A stretch of DNA of 64,000 nucleotides, from contig CM062292.1 of the NCBI GenBank assembly GCA_031216915.1, forward strand, positions 77,069,607 through 77,133,606, in the 5' to 3' direction. Shown one piece after another: positions 42,574 through 53,495 of this stretch (positions are counted from its first letter, which is position 1; each line of letters starts with the position of its first letter). A program made the translations under genes and the position numbers. This stretch comes from Pictodentalium vernedei (taxonomy: Eukaryota; Mollusca; Scaphopoda; Dentaliida; Dentaliidae). Below the pieces are notes generated by a model. That model did no database searches and had not been told where the DNA came from. It saw only the letters and a program-made list of their open reading frames with translations.

Positions 42574-44395
42574 AAGACAAGAGGCCCCAAGGGGCCTTAA
42601 CCGCTCACCGGGCAAAGTGATTCAAACAAAGTAGTTCAAAGAAGTATTTGGGGTCACGTTCAGTTAGACATGGTTCATCAACACTACAAAGGAATGAAGT
42701 CATGGAACTAGTGACATGGCTTGAACAAACTTGAATCTTACCCAACCTAAGGATGCTGCATACTAAATATCAAAAGCATTCATCTGCTGGATCTGAAGAA
42801 GAAGATTTTTAAAGAAAATTCCTCATTTTGAACTAAGTTATCATTCGGGCTCCCACAGTGAGCCCAAATATGAACCCGGGGACTTGGCCTGAATAAACTT
42901 GAATCTCACCCCCTAAGGATGCTGCATGCCAAATATCAAAATATTCTGACTGCTGAATCTGAAGAAGACTTTTAAAGAAAAATTCCTCATATTGACTAAG
43001 TTATAATTCAGGCTCCCACAGGGACCCCAAATATGGACCCAGGGACTTGGCTTTAACAAACTTGAATCTCACCCCCCTAAGGATGCTACACACCACATAT
43101 CAAAACATCCCGACTGCTGGGTCTGAAGAAGAAGATTTTTAAAGAAAATTCCTCATTTTGAACTAAGTTATCATTCGGGCTCCCACAGTGAGCCCAAATA
43201 TGGACCTAGGGTCATGGTTTGAACAAACTTGAATCTCACCCCCACCCCCCCCCCCACCCCACCCCCTAAAGATGCTGCATACCAAATATCAAAACATTCT
43301 GACTGCTGGATCTGAAAGAGAAGATTTTTAAAGAAAATTCCTCATTTTGAACTAAGTTATAATTCGGGTTACCACAGTGAGCCCAAATATGAACCCAGGG
43401 ACTTGGCTTGAACAAACTTGAATCTCACCCCCCCTAAGCATGCTGCATACCCAATATCAAAAGATTCTGCCTGCTGGATCTTGAGAAGAAGATCTTTTAA
43501 AGACATTTGCCTGAAATGCACTAAGTTCAAATTTGGGCTCATATACTGAGCCCAAATATGAACCCAGGGGGCCGATTTGAACAAACTTGAATCAGATCCA
43601 CCCCACAATGTTGCATACCAAATATCAAAAGATTCTGCCAGCTGGATCTGGAGAAGAAGACATTTGCCTGAAATGCACTAAGTTCGAATTCGGGCTTCTA
43701 TACTGAGCCCAAATGTGAATCCAGGAGGCCGATTTGAACAAACTTGAATCAGGTCCACCCCACAATGCTGCATACCAAATATCAAAAGATTCTGCCTGCT
43801 GGGTCTTGAGAAGAAGATTTTTTAAAGAAATTTGCCTGAAATGCACTAAGTTCAAATTTGGGCTCATATACTGAGCCCAAATATGAACCCAGGGGTCCGA
43901 TTTGAACAAACTTTAATCAGATCCACACCACAATGTTGCATACCAAGTATCAAAGGATTCTGCCTGCTGGATCTGGAGAAGAAGATTTTTTAAGAAATTT
44001 GCCTGAAATGCACTAAGTTCGAATTTGGGCTTCTATAGTGAGCCCAAATATGAATCCAGGGGGCTGATATGAACAAACTTGAATCAGACCCATACCAAGA
44101 TGCTGCACACCAAATATCAAAAGATTTTGCCCACTGGTTCTGGAGAAGAAGATTTTTTAATAATTTTTCTATAATTCATACGGTGCTATCAGAGTTATGC
44201 CCCATACAGAGCCCCCATGGGACGTGGCAATTTCATTTGAACAAACCTGAATTGCCATATAGTAATGAACATCCACATGAAGTTTCGTGAAAATCGGACC
44301 AGTGGTTTCAGAGGAGAAGTCGTTTGAAAAATGTTCACGACGACGGACGACGGACGGCCGGTGATAAGTTAAGCTCCCTTCGGTGAGCTAAACAA
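42574..44395 (+). repeat. Satellite-bearing dispersed repeat, about 167-bp unit, nine units
   Basis: It opens with AAGAGGCCCCAAGGGGCCTTAA (a GC palindrome) then CCGCTCACC. The body is about nine units of 160-175 bp. Each has TTGAACAAACTTGAATC, GATGCTGCATACCAAATATCAAAA, TTCTGACTGCTGGATCTGAAG, AAGAAGATTTTTAAAGAAA and CTCCCACAGTGAGCCCAAATAT. It closes with GACGACGGACGACGGACGGCC and AGCTCCCTTCGGTGAGCTAAA. Relatives are at 48234-50188 and 63541 to the end. Confidence 0.88.
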
Positions 44396-45174
44396 TCCAT
44401 TAACATAACTAGAGAAAATGGATTCACCAGCAAGCATATCTGAGATGATTAATAAATTATTGGTTGAATACTGATTTTTTTTTTAATTCTCCACACATTC
44501 GTGTAATTGACACAATGCCATATGAAGGCAAATAGGGACTAGTTATACAGACGGGAACGGGAAGATTCGGCCTCGGGAAGATTCGGCCTCTGGAAGATTC
44601 GGCCTTGTCTCTTTTGGCCTCGAGAAGATTTGGCTCGGGTATTTGATGTCTTAATTAAGGTTATCTGACAGTGGTTTATGGCTTTCGCTTAATAATAATA
44701 ATAATAATAATAATCCCGGCCGCTAATTCGTCGTGGTTCTCTGGTGAGAAGGCCTTGGTTATCCTTGTGCTCCCAATAACGCCCCAATTCCCACGCTTCT
44801 TCTCTCCCCCAACACTCTGAGACGAAGTGCTTGATGACATCCCGTGCCCCATTCTTCCCTATCTTTCCGATAAACATACTAACCCTTTCCTTTGTACCTC
44901 CTTTTCACTGAATCTTTCAGAGGTTGAATCTTACCGTAATTGTCATTTTGTGCTGTCTTAAAACCTCAAATTATGTAGATATTTAGCTACAGTCATTTAA
45001 ACTTCTTGGAAGTATTCTCAGAATGCCCTAAAAATCACCGGTACAGTCACTCGCAGTCAACATTTTTAGAAATTCCCAAACGTCATTTAACGGACAAAAG
45101 ATAATGTGTATTTCCATCCCAAAAGCCGCAAGAAGGCTCTATTTAATAGCAGGTTTGAAACCTTTCTTGGAGAA
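44396..45174. other. No gene; GAAGATTCGGCCTC minisatellite and (AAT)n run
   Basis: Four to five GGAAGATTCGGCCTC units lie at about 44563-44640, and an (ATA)n run at 44691-44713. The 62-codon reverse frame ending in polytyrosine is due to the latter. Confidence 0.65.
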
Positions 45175-45241
45175 CACCCCCCCCCCCCCACCCCCCGCCC
45201 CCCAATCTCCCATCACTGTTCGTGCCTTCTGCCCCCGTAGA

Positions 45242-45273
<32 letters not shown>

Positions 45274-45276
45274 ATC
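45175..45276 (+). repeat. Poly(C) tracts and (CA)n
   Basis: C-runs at 45177-45189 and 45243-45258 separated by mixed sequence, the second leading into CACACACACACAC. Confidence 0.9.
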
Positions 45277-45554
45277 GAAAGGGTCCCGTAAGTTAACAGA
45301 ATAAACCCAGGGCCCGAATTTTCTCTCCCCGGCCCTGACTGTGTTGGCTTCATTAAGAGCTCGCTTATCCAACATTTACGTTCGTCATTTTATTTTTATG
45401 ACATATTTTAATGTTAATGTAAGTGATAAAAAAGAGTCGGGTATTCCTCAGTTTGTGTGTTTTGTTTTCTGAGAGAAGGCAGGGAGTTCGTTGATTATAA
45501 TTGTTTTTAGGCATGAAAAGCACCATGCTCAGCAGTCATTCTATCCAGAATTGT
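45277..45554. other. No feature recognised
   Basis: No coding or repeat signal. Confidence 0.45.
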
Positions 45555-45567
45555 AGAAGGGATGGCC

Positions 45568-45936
45568 GGGGGGGGGGGGGGGCGTTGGCTCAGTAGGTAG
45601 AGGTGCAGACTGCAAGCCGAGAGGTCCTCGGTTAGAATCCCACCTGCGGCAACCGCGTTGTGTCCTTGGGCAAGACACTTCACCCCCATTGCCCACGTGG
45701 GGGCACGATGACGCTGTATACTAAGGCGTACTGCACGTTGATGGTGCACCTGCCTTCAACCAGTGCTAACCCTGCTTGTGTGGAGTTAGTATGTTGGGGA
45801 GCTGACAGTTGTTCGCCGTTGCTCGGTGGTTCTCTCCGGGTACTCCGGCTTCCTCCACCCGTAAAACTGTCGTGGTCATGGTTAGCCATTGTGCAGAAGT
45901 ATGTGACCTTAAACACCAATAAATAAATAAATAAAT
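45568..45936 (+). mobile_element. tRNA-derived SINE, full length, with G-run at its 5' edge
   Basis: A G-run (45568-45582) precedes GTTGGCTCAGTAGG (A box). The B box is diverged (GGTTAGAATCC). The central domain TGTGTCCTTGGGCAAGACACTTCACCCCC and the (AATA)n tail are present. AGAAGGGATGGCC (45555-45567) and AGAAGGGATGACC (45937-45949) are a 13-bp duplication with one mismatch. Confidence 0.92.
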
Positions 45937-45949
45937 AGAAGGGATGACC

Positions 45950-46270
45950 AGCTGCAAAATGGAATCATAATTACATTGTCAAGGCAGGTATTTAGTGTTT
46001 TTAACACGTCAAAACCGTTCGTACCTAAAATCTTTTACGAATGACTGCATTGAAAAGCTCGTTTAAACTTCCAGGGGAGAATAGCACAAAAATATCAAAA
46101 TCATAAAATTAGCTATTCTCCGCTGGAATTCCAGCTAGTGGAGCTCCATGGAAATATCAATGGTTTAGGTATGGGCTTGCATATCAGTCAAGGGTAGGAT
46201 CTTTGGACATTTCGCCTGATGTAAAAGTCACGCATAAGGGGAGCAGTGCTACATATAGGTGTGAGAGATA
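45950..46270. other. No gene; hairpin at 46073-46132
   Basis: TTCCAGGGGAGAATAGC folds on GCTATTCTCCGCTGGAA with a loop of about 25 bases. Confidence 0.6.
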
Positions 46271-46535
46271 TAAATGTGTAGACCTGAAACGGTTAACCGA
46301 TTAATCGATTAACCAATGATCGACGCCTTGATCGATCAAAAAGTAATTCATCGATTAACCGTTACTTTTGAACTATTGTATTTTATAGGTTAACAAAGGA
46401 ACAAACTTGCTCCAAAACAGGCCCACGTTGTCACACTGACTCACATCAATTATGAGACGGAGTAAAGCATGCAAGTTACGAGCTGACACACTTGTTCACG
46501 TGCATGTATCAGTAGCTGGAAATGGTCATTCTTAA

Positions 46536-47145
46536 CCCTTCAGCCAATGCGGTTGAAATACGATATTTGTCTCAAAAACGTAGCTTATGACCCCTCATTG
46601 GGACGAGCTCAACGAGCTCGTCCCACTGAGAGGTCAAAAGCTATGTTTTTGAGTAATTTAATTGAGACAAAAATTGAAAACATAATAAAATTTGAATGGA
46701 GACTTTTGTATATAGCGCTGGCCGGTTTTTCCCGCTATGTTAGGTAATGAGTTGGGGCGCGGTGGCTCAGTAGGTAGAGGTGCAGGCTGCAAGCCGAGAG
46801 GTGATCGGTTCGAATCCCACCTGCGGCAACCGCGTTGTGTCCTTGGGCAAGACACTTCACCCCCATTGCCCATGTGGGGGCACGATGACGCCGTGTACTA
46901 AGGCGTACTGCACGTCGATGGTACGCATGTCTTCAACCAATCTAACCCTGCCTGTGCTGCGGTGCGGAGTTACGATGTTGGGGAGCTGGCAGCTGCTCGT
47001 CGTTGCTCGGTGGTTCTCTCCGGGTACTCCGGCTTCCTCCACCCGTAAAACTGTCGCGGTCATGATTAGCCATTGTGCATAAATATGTAACCTTAAACAT
47101 CAATAAATAAATAAATAAATAAATAAATAATATATAGGTAATGAG
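46536..47145 (-). mobile_element. piggyBac-like fold-back MITE, arm type A, split by a SINE
   Basis: TTAA lies at 46532-46535 and 47146-47149. The central palindrome is diverged: GTAGCTTATGACCCCTCATTGGGACGAG against CTCGTCCCACTGAGAGGTCAAAAGCTATG. Both arms have GGGACGAG/CTCGTCCC where other copies have GGAACGAG/CTCGTTCC. Without the SINE the element would be about 230 bp. Confidence 0.85.
46754..47134 (+). mobile_element. tRNA-derived SINE, full length, youngest layer of the nest
   Basis: GGGGCGCGGTGGCTCAGTAGG (A box inside), GGTTCGAATCC (consensus B box), the GTGTCCTTGGGCAAGACACTTCACCC centre and an (AATA)n tail. TAGGTAATGAGTT is perfectly duplicated at 46741-46753 and 47135-47147. The intact promoter boxes and perfect duplication mean a recent insertion. 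Confidence 0.95.
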
Positions 47146-47391
47146 TTAATATGCTGTAAATCATCAACGGTATGGCAATTATTTAGCTACCTATTAGGGT
47201 AAATGATTAATCGGTTAACCAAGATTAATCCATGTGATTAATCGACCAATAAAACCCTTTAACCGTTTCAACTCTATAAATTTGTATCCTATATTTCATC
47301 ACTTGAGTGGAACAAGGTGTCGTCAGCATTGTAGACGGGGCCTTGTTCCACTCAAGGGGCGATTTGTTTCTCTGCTTTCAGTCATTGGTTT

Positions 47392-47530
47392 GTTTTCTGG
47401 GGTTTAGCGACACTTTACCTTTCAACAGCTAAGGTCATATCGTTTCGCAGTGTTTTACAAGTGGAGGAAACTGGAGAACCCGGAGAGAACCACACCGCCC
47501 CGCCTACTATGCAAAGAAAAGTTTATATTT
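47392..47530 (-). repeat. Dispersed repeat, sister at 50325-50440
   Basis: GGTTTAGCGACACTTTACCTTTCAACAGC, GGTCATATCGTTTCGCAGTG, TTTTACAAGTGGAGGAAACTGG and GAGAACCACACCGCCCCG are shared, in order, with 50325-50440. The GAGGAAACTGGAGAACCCGGAGAGAACCAC part resembles the reverse of the SINE 3' region, so this is probably a distinct SINE-related family. Confidence 0.72.
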
Positions 47531-47686
47531 TTTATTCGGTTCCTTTTTACACCCACCCACACACTACGTGCAAATTTTCTACTACCGTTCTCAGACACCC
47601 ACCCCCACTCTCCCATTAAAATCCAAAATAAACTTATAAACTTAGTAGGCACAGCTGTCTTTAGGGGGTTTTCATAATGTTCTTAA

Positions 47687-47912
47687 CCCTTTACCCAACG
47701 TAACGGCCAAAACCGGCCAGCGCAATTCAATTAATTTTTATTATTTTTTCATTTTTTTTTGTCTCAAAAACATAGGTTATGACCCCTCATTGGAACGAGC
47801 TCGTTCCAATGAGGGGTCATAATCTATGTTTTTGAGACAAAAAATTAAAAAAAATTAGTTATTCAATCATTTTTTGGGCAAGTGTCGTCTGCTTTTCATG
47901 TTAGGTAAAGGG
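47687..47912 (+). mobile_element. piggyBac-like fold-back MITE, arm type A
   Basis: TTAA lies at 47683-47686 and 47913-47916. The tips are CCCTTTACCCAACG and CATGTTAGGTAAAGGG. The palindrome is loop-free at GAACGAGCTCGTTC. Confidence 0.92.
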
Positions 47913-47916
47913 TTAA

Positions 47917-48233
47917 ACTGGTACCGCCAATTTAAACCTCTTTGGGCCCCAATCTACAAATGACAAGCTGTTCATTATCAGGCTTGGCCAGGGCAAACGG
48001 GAACATATTTTCATTTGAATTGTTCCCAAAATATTGTCTGCACATTTTCTACATTTCGAACAAGACACCTACCCCTACTAACGTGTGACATTTTCCCAGA
48101 TTAAGACCAATATTCTCACATATAAAGCCTCCTTACGTTGTATTTTTGTTAAGAGTGTGATGTACAACATCATCTTTAAGGTTTGAAACACAAATGATGG
48201 TATATATTGGCTGATATGTTGATATATTTTTAA
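47917..48233. other. No feature recognised
   Basis: No coding or repeat signal. Confidence 0.45.
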
Positions 48234-50188
48234 ACAAGAGGCCCCACGGGGCCTGAAGCGCTCATCTTGTACAGAACACAATTTAAACAGAGTCCAATGA
48301 GTCTACATTAAGCAAGCCATCTCTATAGGCTACACTGTCAATCCTTGAGTCCCTCAGGAGTGACAAAAATAATCTGGGCATCATGCCTTTTCTTCAGTTG
48401 ATCATAAGTAAAATGTAGAGCTCCCCTATGAAGCCCCTTGATACAACCTATGTGGATTAATCTTAGTACCTCTAGAAGGTACTGAATACAAAATGTTTAA
48501 TTCTTCAGCAAAATGGCCAATTCCGGCTCCCATAGAGAGCCCAAATATTAACCCAGGCTCTTGATTTGAACACAGTTAAATCTGACTTCCCTAGAGATGT
48601 TGTGTACCGAATATGAAAGCATTCTGACTGTTGGATCTGAAGAAGAGAAATTGTTAAGAAATTTCTCCGAATTGCACTAAGTTCAAATTTGGGCTACCAT
48701 AGCGAGCCCAAATATTGACCTATGGATCCGATTTGAACAAACTTGAATCTGACCCCCCTAGAGATGTTGTATACCAAATGTGAAAGCATTCTGACAAGTG
48801 AATCTGAAGAAGAAGATTTTTGAAGAAATTCCCTCATATTGTACTAAGTTAAATTTCATGTTCCCATATGCAGCCCAAATATTAACCTAGGCACTCGAAT
48901 TGAACAACCTGGAATCTGACCCCCCTAGAGATGTTGTATACCAAATATAAAAGCATTCTGACTGGTGGATCTGAAGAAGAAGATTTTTAAAGAAATTTTC
49001 TCATATTGCACTAAGTAAAAATTTGGGCTACCATAGTGAGCCCAAATATATACCTAGGGATCTGATTTGAACAAACTTGAATCTGACCCCCATAGAGATG
49101 TTGCATACCAAATATCAAAGCATTCTGACTGATGGATCTGAAGAAGAAGATTTTTTTTAATTACCCTCCATATTGAACAAAGATAAAATTTGGGCTTCCG
49201 TAGGAAGCCCAAATATTAACCTAGGGAGTTGGTTTGAACAATCTAGAATCTGACCCTCATAACAATGATGTATACCAAATATTAAAAGATTCTGACTGGT
49301 GGTTCTGAAGAAGAAGATTTTTAAAGAATATTCCCCATATTACCCTATGTTAAAACTTCGGGCTCCTGTAGAGAGCCCAAATATGAACCAATGAGCTTTA
49401 TTTCAACAAACTTTTATCTGACCCCCCTATGAATGCTGTATACCAAATGTCAAAAGATTCTGATGATTGGTTCTGGAGAAAAGATTTTTTAAAATTTTTG
49501 CAAATATGCTGACTCAGCATTTTTTCGATGCCCATTACAGAACACCCTAACATAACCGATGGCAATTTTTTTTTTACCATTCAATTCTACTGGTCATAAG
49601 GATACTTCATACCAAATAAAAGCTCTCTGTTCCGTGGGGTTTGGGAAATATGGGCGTTTGAAAATATTTCTATTTTTAGCTCCCAGGGTTCCCATGGGGA
49701 TGCGGGAATTTTTTTTTTTTTTGCATGGGTCATGTACTTATGACCCAATAATACCACAAACCAAATTTGGTTCATACCGGACCATCGGTTCAGAAAATAG
49801 AAATTTTGGGCGGGGCCAAAAATCTTACCCCTCCTATTACAAAGCCAAATATTACTTCACGAACTTCGTTTGAACAAATTTGATTCTACACCTCATATGG
49901 AAGCTCCATAGCAAATATCAAGTCATTGTACACACTGGTTCTCGAGAAGAAGATTTTTAAAATATTTGGGTGCATTTTCCCCCACTCCCCCCTATGGGGC
50001 TGGGCATGCTGAGTTGAACAAAAATGAAATGCCCCTTTGGGACCATCACTCACACAAACTTTCACTTGAATTGGCCCAGTGGCTTTGGAGGAGAAGACCA
50101 AAACATGGTGTTGACGGACGACAGACGACGGACGACGGACGGGAAGCGATGAGATTAGCTCAGCTTGACTTTGTCAAGATGAGCTAAA
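48234..50188 (+). repeat. Satellite-bearing dispersed repeat, about 167-bp unit, second copy
   Basis: It opens with AAACAAGAGGCCCCACGGGGCC and GAAGCGCTCATC. Units spaced about 167 bp carry TTGAACAAACTTGAATCTGACCCCCCTAGAGATG, CATTCTGACTGGTGGATCTGAAG and AGCCCAAATAT. Later units (49560-50100) are diverged. It ends GACGGACGACAGACGACGGACGACGGACGGG then the AGCTCAGCTTGAC-TTT-GTCAAGATGAGCT hairpin and AAAA. Confidence 0.87.
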
Positions 50189-50280
50189 AATTCAAAAAAT
50201 TGCACAAGTTGGAAATGCACATTTTTGGCGCACTCAAGAGACCCACCCATCCCACGTCACGCCTTGCAAATTTTTGGTGA

Positions 50281-50305
50281 CCCCCCCCCCCCCCCCCCCC
50301 CCCCC
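50281..50305 (+). repeat. Poly(C) tract, 25 bp
   Basis: Uninterrupted C-run, next to the GACACTTTAACTTTCAACAGC repeat. Confidence 0.95.
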
Positions 50306-50324
50306 ACCACCCCCTCGGTTTAGC

Positions 50325-50440
50325 GACACTTTAACTTTCAACAGCTTAGGTCATATCGTTTCGCACTGTTTTACAAGTAGAGGAAACTGGAGAACCAGGA
50401 GAGAACCACACCGCCCCGGCTACTATATGCAACGAAAAGT
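50325..50440 (-). repeat. Dispersed repeat, sister of 47392-47530
   Basis: Shares the ordered motifs listed for its sister at roughly nine in ten identity. Confidence 0.72.
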
Positions 50441-50666
50441 TTAAAAATAACATCTGTGCAATCATTGTATTGCATCTTTGTAAATCATTGTATGTCACAA
50501 ATAAAATATTGCGAAATCATTAAAAACAAACGGAAATAGCTTATTGGAGCCAATGTTCTCGCATTCTTTTTCTGACCCGTGAGGTTCAACGGCGTGAAAT
50601 GCGGAAAGATTACTTTCGGTCGGATCAAGATTCGGTGAAAATTATCTAGCCGATTTTGTCATCATT

Positions 50667-50992
50667 GGGAGCACAGTGGCTCAGTGGTGACGGCATTGAA
50701 CTTCAAACCGAGAGGTCCACGGTTCGATCCCCACCAGGGGTAACGGCGTTGTGTACTTGGGCAACGCACTTAATCCCAACTGCCCATGTAGGGGCGCTGT
50801 GTACTGAGGCGTATTGCATGCCGATGGTGCACCTGTTTTCAACCAATGCTAATCCTGCTTGAGTGGAGTTAGTTCGTTGGGGAGGCTGGCCGTTGCTCGG
50901 TGGTTCTTTCCAACTTCCTCCACCAGTAAAGCTGTCCGACACGAGGTGACCCTGGTTGTCGAAAGTGTTGTTAAACTTCAATAAATAAATAC
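50667..50992 (+). mobile_element. tRNA-derived SINE, variant 3' end
   Basis: GGGAGCACAGTGGCTCAGTGG and GGTTCGATCCCC are the promoter boxes. The centre GTTGTGTACTTGGGCAACGCACTTAATCCC is conserved. The tail is GTCCGACACGAGGTGACCCTGGTTGTCGAAAGTGTTGTTAAACTTCAATAAATAAAT, as in the reversed SINE at 24842, not the ACCTTAAACACC type. This shows two 3'-end lineages. Confidence 0.88.
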
Positions 50993-51242
50993 AGTTCGTC
51001 AACACACAGGATAATTAGCAGCAAATAATCAATCAACATACATAGCGATGACTTGCTTGAAAGAGAGCGAGAGACACACACATATATATATAGTCCATTC
51101 CATCCCAAACATCTACAAACGTTAATACACCTGCAAGGTACATTCAGTCAACGTGCACGTGCGCAATCATGGGAGCCATTGAGAGGTACGACGTGTACGA
51201 ACGCACCTCCCCACAAAAATGGATTTCCACATGGTGGACTAC
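50993..51242. other. No feature recognised
   Basis: Short (CA)/(TA) run at 51074-51092. Nothing else. Confidence 0.45.
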
Positions 51243-51438
51243 AGTTCGGTCGCCGTAGACTGGTCACTTCCACGGACAGGCAATATTTCCAAGGACGCAA
51301 TAATATTAGGCGTAAGTTGTTTTGAAACATAAATGTTCTCGTTTGCAAGTAGGTATTGTGAAACGCCTACGCACTACTTTGATACTGTTTTTTTATAGCC
51401 TTCGCTATAAAAAGTATCAAATTGCCTATGCGTTTCAC
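51243..51438. repeat. Fragment of the GTGGACTGGTCACTT family, then a hairpin
   Basis: GACTGGTCACTTCCACGGACAGGCAATATTTCCAAGGACGCAATAATATTAG (51248-51309) matches the fold-back elements at 54408 and 61293. At 51357-51438, TGTGAAACGCCTACGCACTACTTTGATAC folds on GTATCAAATTGCCTATGCGTTTCACA with TATAGCCTTCGCTATA at its tip. Confidence 0.72.
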
Positions 51439-51550
51439 AGAAACTGGTTGTGTGGTCCTGGTGTTACGGGCTCTATTATGTTACACGGAGCTTGTCACCA
51501 TTTAATTTCTGTCAGAATCACATTAACAAAAGTACATATATTTCAGTATA

Positions 51551-52004
51551 ATATCGCCTTTGTCAAGCAGGAATTCCACCAGGCATCGTCCTAACACGGT
51601 GACACGGGATTGAAAACTGTGAAGATTTTTGGAAGGGGGAACGATCCACGGGTAAATCTCACAATAAAATGCAGGCTACTTGTGGACAATTACGAATCAT
51701 TACAGAAAACAATTCCAACAATTCAGTATTTGTCAAATCTCGAATATCGGTCCCGGGCGAGTTGTAAATGTAAACCAACATACTGGCTGAGTCAACTGCA
51801 ACCTTTTTGAGTGGGGGGGGGGGGGGGGGGGGGGGGGGGTCGTTGGCTCAGTTGGTATGGTGGCAGAGCATTTATGGCCAGGCGATTGTGTGTCGTACAC
51901 CCGGGATCGACTCCCGTCGAGGTCACCTTCCAAAGCACTTTTTAATCCAGTGGCGCGGTGTTAGGACGATGCCTGGCGGAATTCCTGCTTGACATTGGCG
52001 ATAT
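51551..52004. mobile_element. Fold-back element carrying a tRNA-like unit and 27-bp poly(G)
   Basis: Arms of about 47 bp, ATATCGCCTTTGTCAAGCAGG...CATCGTCCTAACAC at 51551-51597 and its inverse at 51958-52004, enclose about 360 bp. Inside, 27 consecutive G (51813-51839) precede GTTGGCTCAGTTGG (A-box-like) and GGGATCGACTCCC (B-box-like). This tRNA-like block (51841-51925) is unlike the common SINE head. No central SINE domain follows. Confidence 0.72.
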
Positions 52005-52201
52005 AAATTAAATTCAAGCAGTTGCATCTTCACAGATCTTCCATTAATTGAGATTTCTGTTTAAAAGCTGGGACCATAGACCATTATTAATCAGTGTGCA
52101 AAAATTGACGAGAACTATCGTTTCGTTCGCGTGGAGGTTACGCAAATTTAAATCTACGCGAACGGATAACCGGTTAGCCAAAAAGTTGCATCTTGAATGG
52201 T

Positions 52202-52330
52202 AAAGTCGGAGTAACTCAACTGGTAGAGTGCTAATTTTTTCTCAGCATCAAGATTTGTTCACACATTTTTGTTTTGTTACAATTCATGGGAGAGTGCCTA
52301 TAGGCACTCTCCCATAAATTGTAACAATGC
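52202..52330. repeat. tRNA-half-like sequence and GGGAGAGTGCC palindrome
   Basis: AGTCGGAGTAACTCAACTGGTAGAGTGC (52205-52232) looks like the 5' half of a tRNA with an A box but no B box follows. At 52275-52330, TTGTTACAATTCATGGGAGAGTGCC pairs with GGCACTCTCCCATAAATTGTAACAA. It is a sister of the palindrome at 41322. Confidence 0.65.
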
Positions 52331-52808
52331 AATCGATGGAGATGAAGTAATTTTACTTCGAAGATAATATGAAAAACATCCACAGAATATGAAGCCTTTA
52401 ACCCATAGATACCCCATAGAAGAGTACCGGACCTAACTCCCTTTTACCCAATACGTTAACCCCCTCTCCCTATTGCATGCTTTTCTGTCAACTGCCCCAC
52501 AGAGGAGACCCGACCTTGAATCCGAGTATTTTTTTTATTTTTATATTTTAACCCTTAACCACAAGACTCAATACGTTAACCCCTATCCCTGTTGCATGCA
52601 ATTTAGTCTATTTCGGCAGTTTTTGGGGGGGGGGGGGGGTTGCAAGTCTCTTTATCTGTTGATCTTTGAAGTTGTTAATCTTGATTTTATCTTCATTCTG
52701 TTTCCGCTTTTGCTTCTATTGCATGAGTATAAATAAACCACTAAACACCATAAACATGTTGTTTGTTATTTGTTCACGCTCCGTTTCATTTTGCCACCCT
52801 GTTCAACC
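52331..52808. other. No gene; poly(G) at about 52625-52639
   Basis: ATACGTTAACCCC-CCCT and GTTGCATGC phrases occur twice (52450-52485 and 52570-52600), a weak local duplication. No coding evidence. Confidence 0.5.
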
Positions 52809-52876
52809 ACTATCAAATATTACACTTATAATCATAAAATATTTATTATATGATTATAAGTGTAATATTTGATAAT
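52809..52876. repeat. AT-rich palindrome
   Basis: CTATCAAATATTACACTTATAATCATA pairs with TATGATTATAAGTGTAATATTTGATAATG across a short loop. Confidence 0.82.
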
Positions 52877-52946
52877 GATTTTATATATTAGATTTTTGGC
52901 GATTGATTTTTCATTATCCATTTGGTCCCAAGAACTCGACCAAGTG

Positions 52947-53305
52947 GGGGCGCGGTGGCTCAGTTGGTAGAGGTGCAGGCTGCAAGCCGAGAGGTCCTCG
53001 GTTCGAAACCCACCTGCGGCAACCTCGCTGTGTCCTTGGGCAAGACACTTCACCCCCACTGCCCACGTGGGGGTCACGGTGACGTTGTGTACTAAGGCGT
53101 ACTGCACGTCGATGGTGCACCTGTCTTCAACCAATGCTAACCTTGCTTGTGTGGAGTTGGTATGTTGCGGAGCTGACAGTTGCTCGCCGTTGCTCGGTGG
53201 TTCTCTCCGGGTACTCCGGCTTCCTCCACCCGTAAAACTGTCACGGTCATGGTTAGCCATTGTGCAGAAATATGTGACCTTAAAAACACCAATAACTGAA
53301 TAAAT
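52947..53305 (+). mobile_element. tRNA-derived SINE, full length
   Basis: GGGGCGCGGTGGCTCAGTTGG, GGTTCGAAACCC, the conserved centre and an ACCAATAACTGAATAAAT tail. AACTCGACCAAGTG is perfectly duplicated at 52933-52946 and 53306-53319, the longest exact duplication seen here. The 183-aa reverse frame across it is the largest frame of this kind and is not a gene. Confidence 0.94.
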
Positions 53306-53384
53306 AACTCGACCAAGTGAAGTAACTTCCGTCAACAAATGAGTAACTGACACTTGAAGGGTGCGATAATGTTTGTTTATCACT

Positions 53385-53495
53385 CCATGATGTTCTATGT
53401 GGTACCCCTCATGATGTTCTATGGGGTATCTATGGGGTACCCGTCATGCTCTATGGGGTTCTATGGGGGTATCTATGGGGTTCTATGGGGTAAAT
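53385..53495 (+). repeat. Short tandem repeat TTCTATGGGGTATCTATGGGG
   Basis: ATGATGTTCTATG-GGTA and TTCTATGGGG units alternate about eight times. Confidence 0.85.

Larger units (their letters stand above)
46279..47276 (+). mobile_element. hAT-type element (998 bp) with a MITE and a SINE nested inside
   Basis: The tips TAGACCTGAAACGGTTAACCG and CCTTTAACCGTTTCAACTCTA are inverted repeats. The flanks are TAAATGTG (46271-46278) and TAAATTTG (47277-47284), an 8-bp duplication with one mismatch. ATTAATCGATTAACC motifs lie inside both ends. A piggyBac-like MITE (46536 to 47145) interrupts the element, and that MITE is interrupted by a SINE (46754-47134). Confidence 0.9.

Noticed and set aside
42574-44395. 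Repeat-protein gene (phased 165-bp units)
   Set aside because: Unit length varies (about 160-175 bp) and no frame stays open across units.
46754-46830. Possible tRNA-Cys gene
   Set aside because: The promoter boxes are good but the acceptor stem does not pair and a SINE body follows; it is a SINE head.
52832-53383. 183-aa open frame, minus strand
   Set aside because: It lies almost entirely on a full-length SINE with a perfect 14-bp target duplication; the same peptide pieces appear wherever the SINE does.
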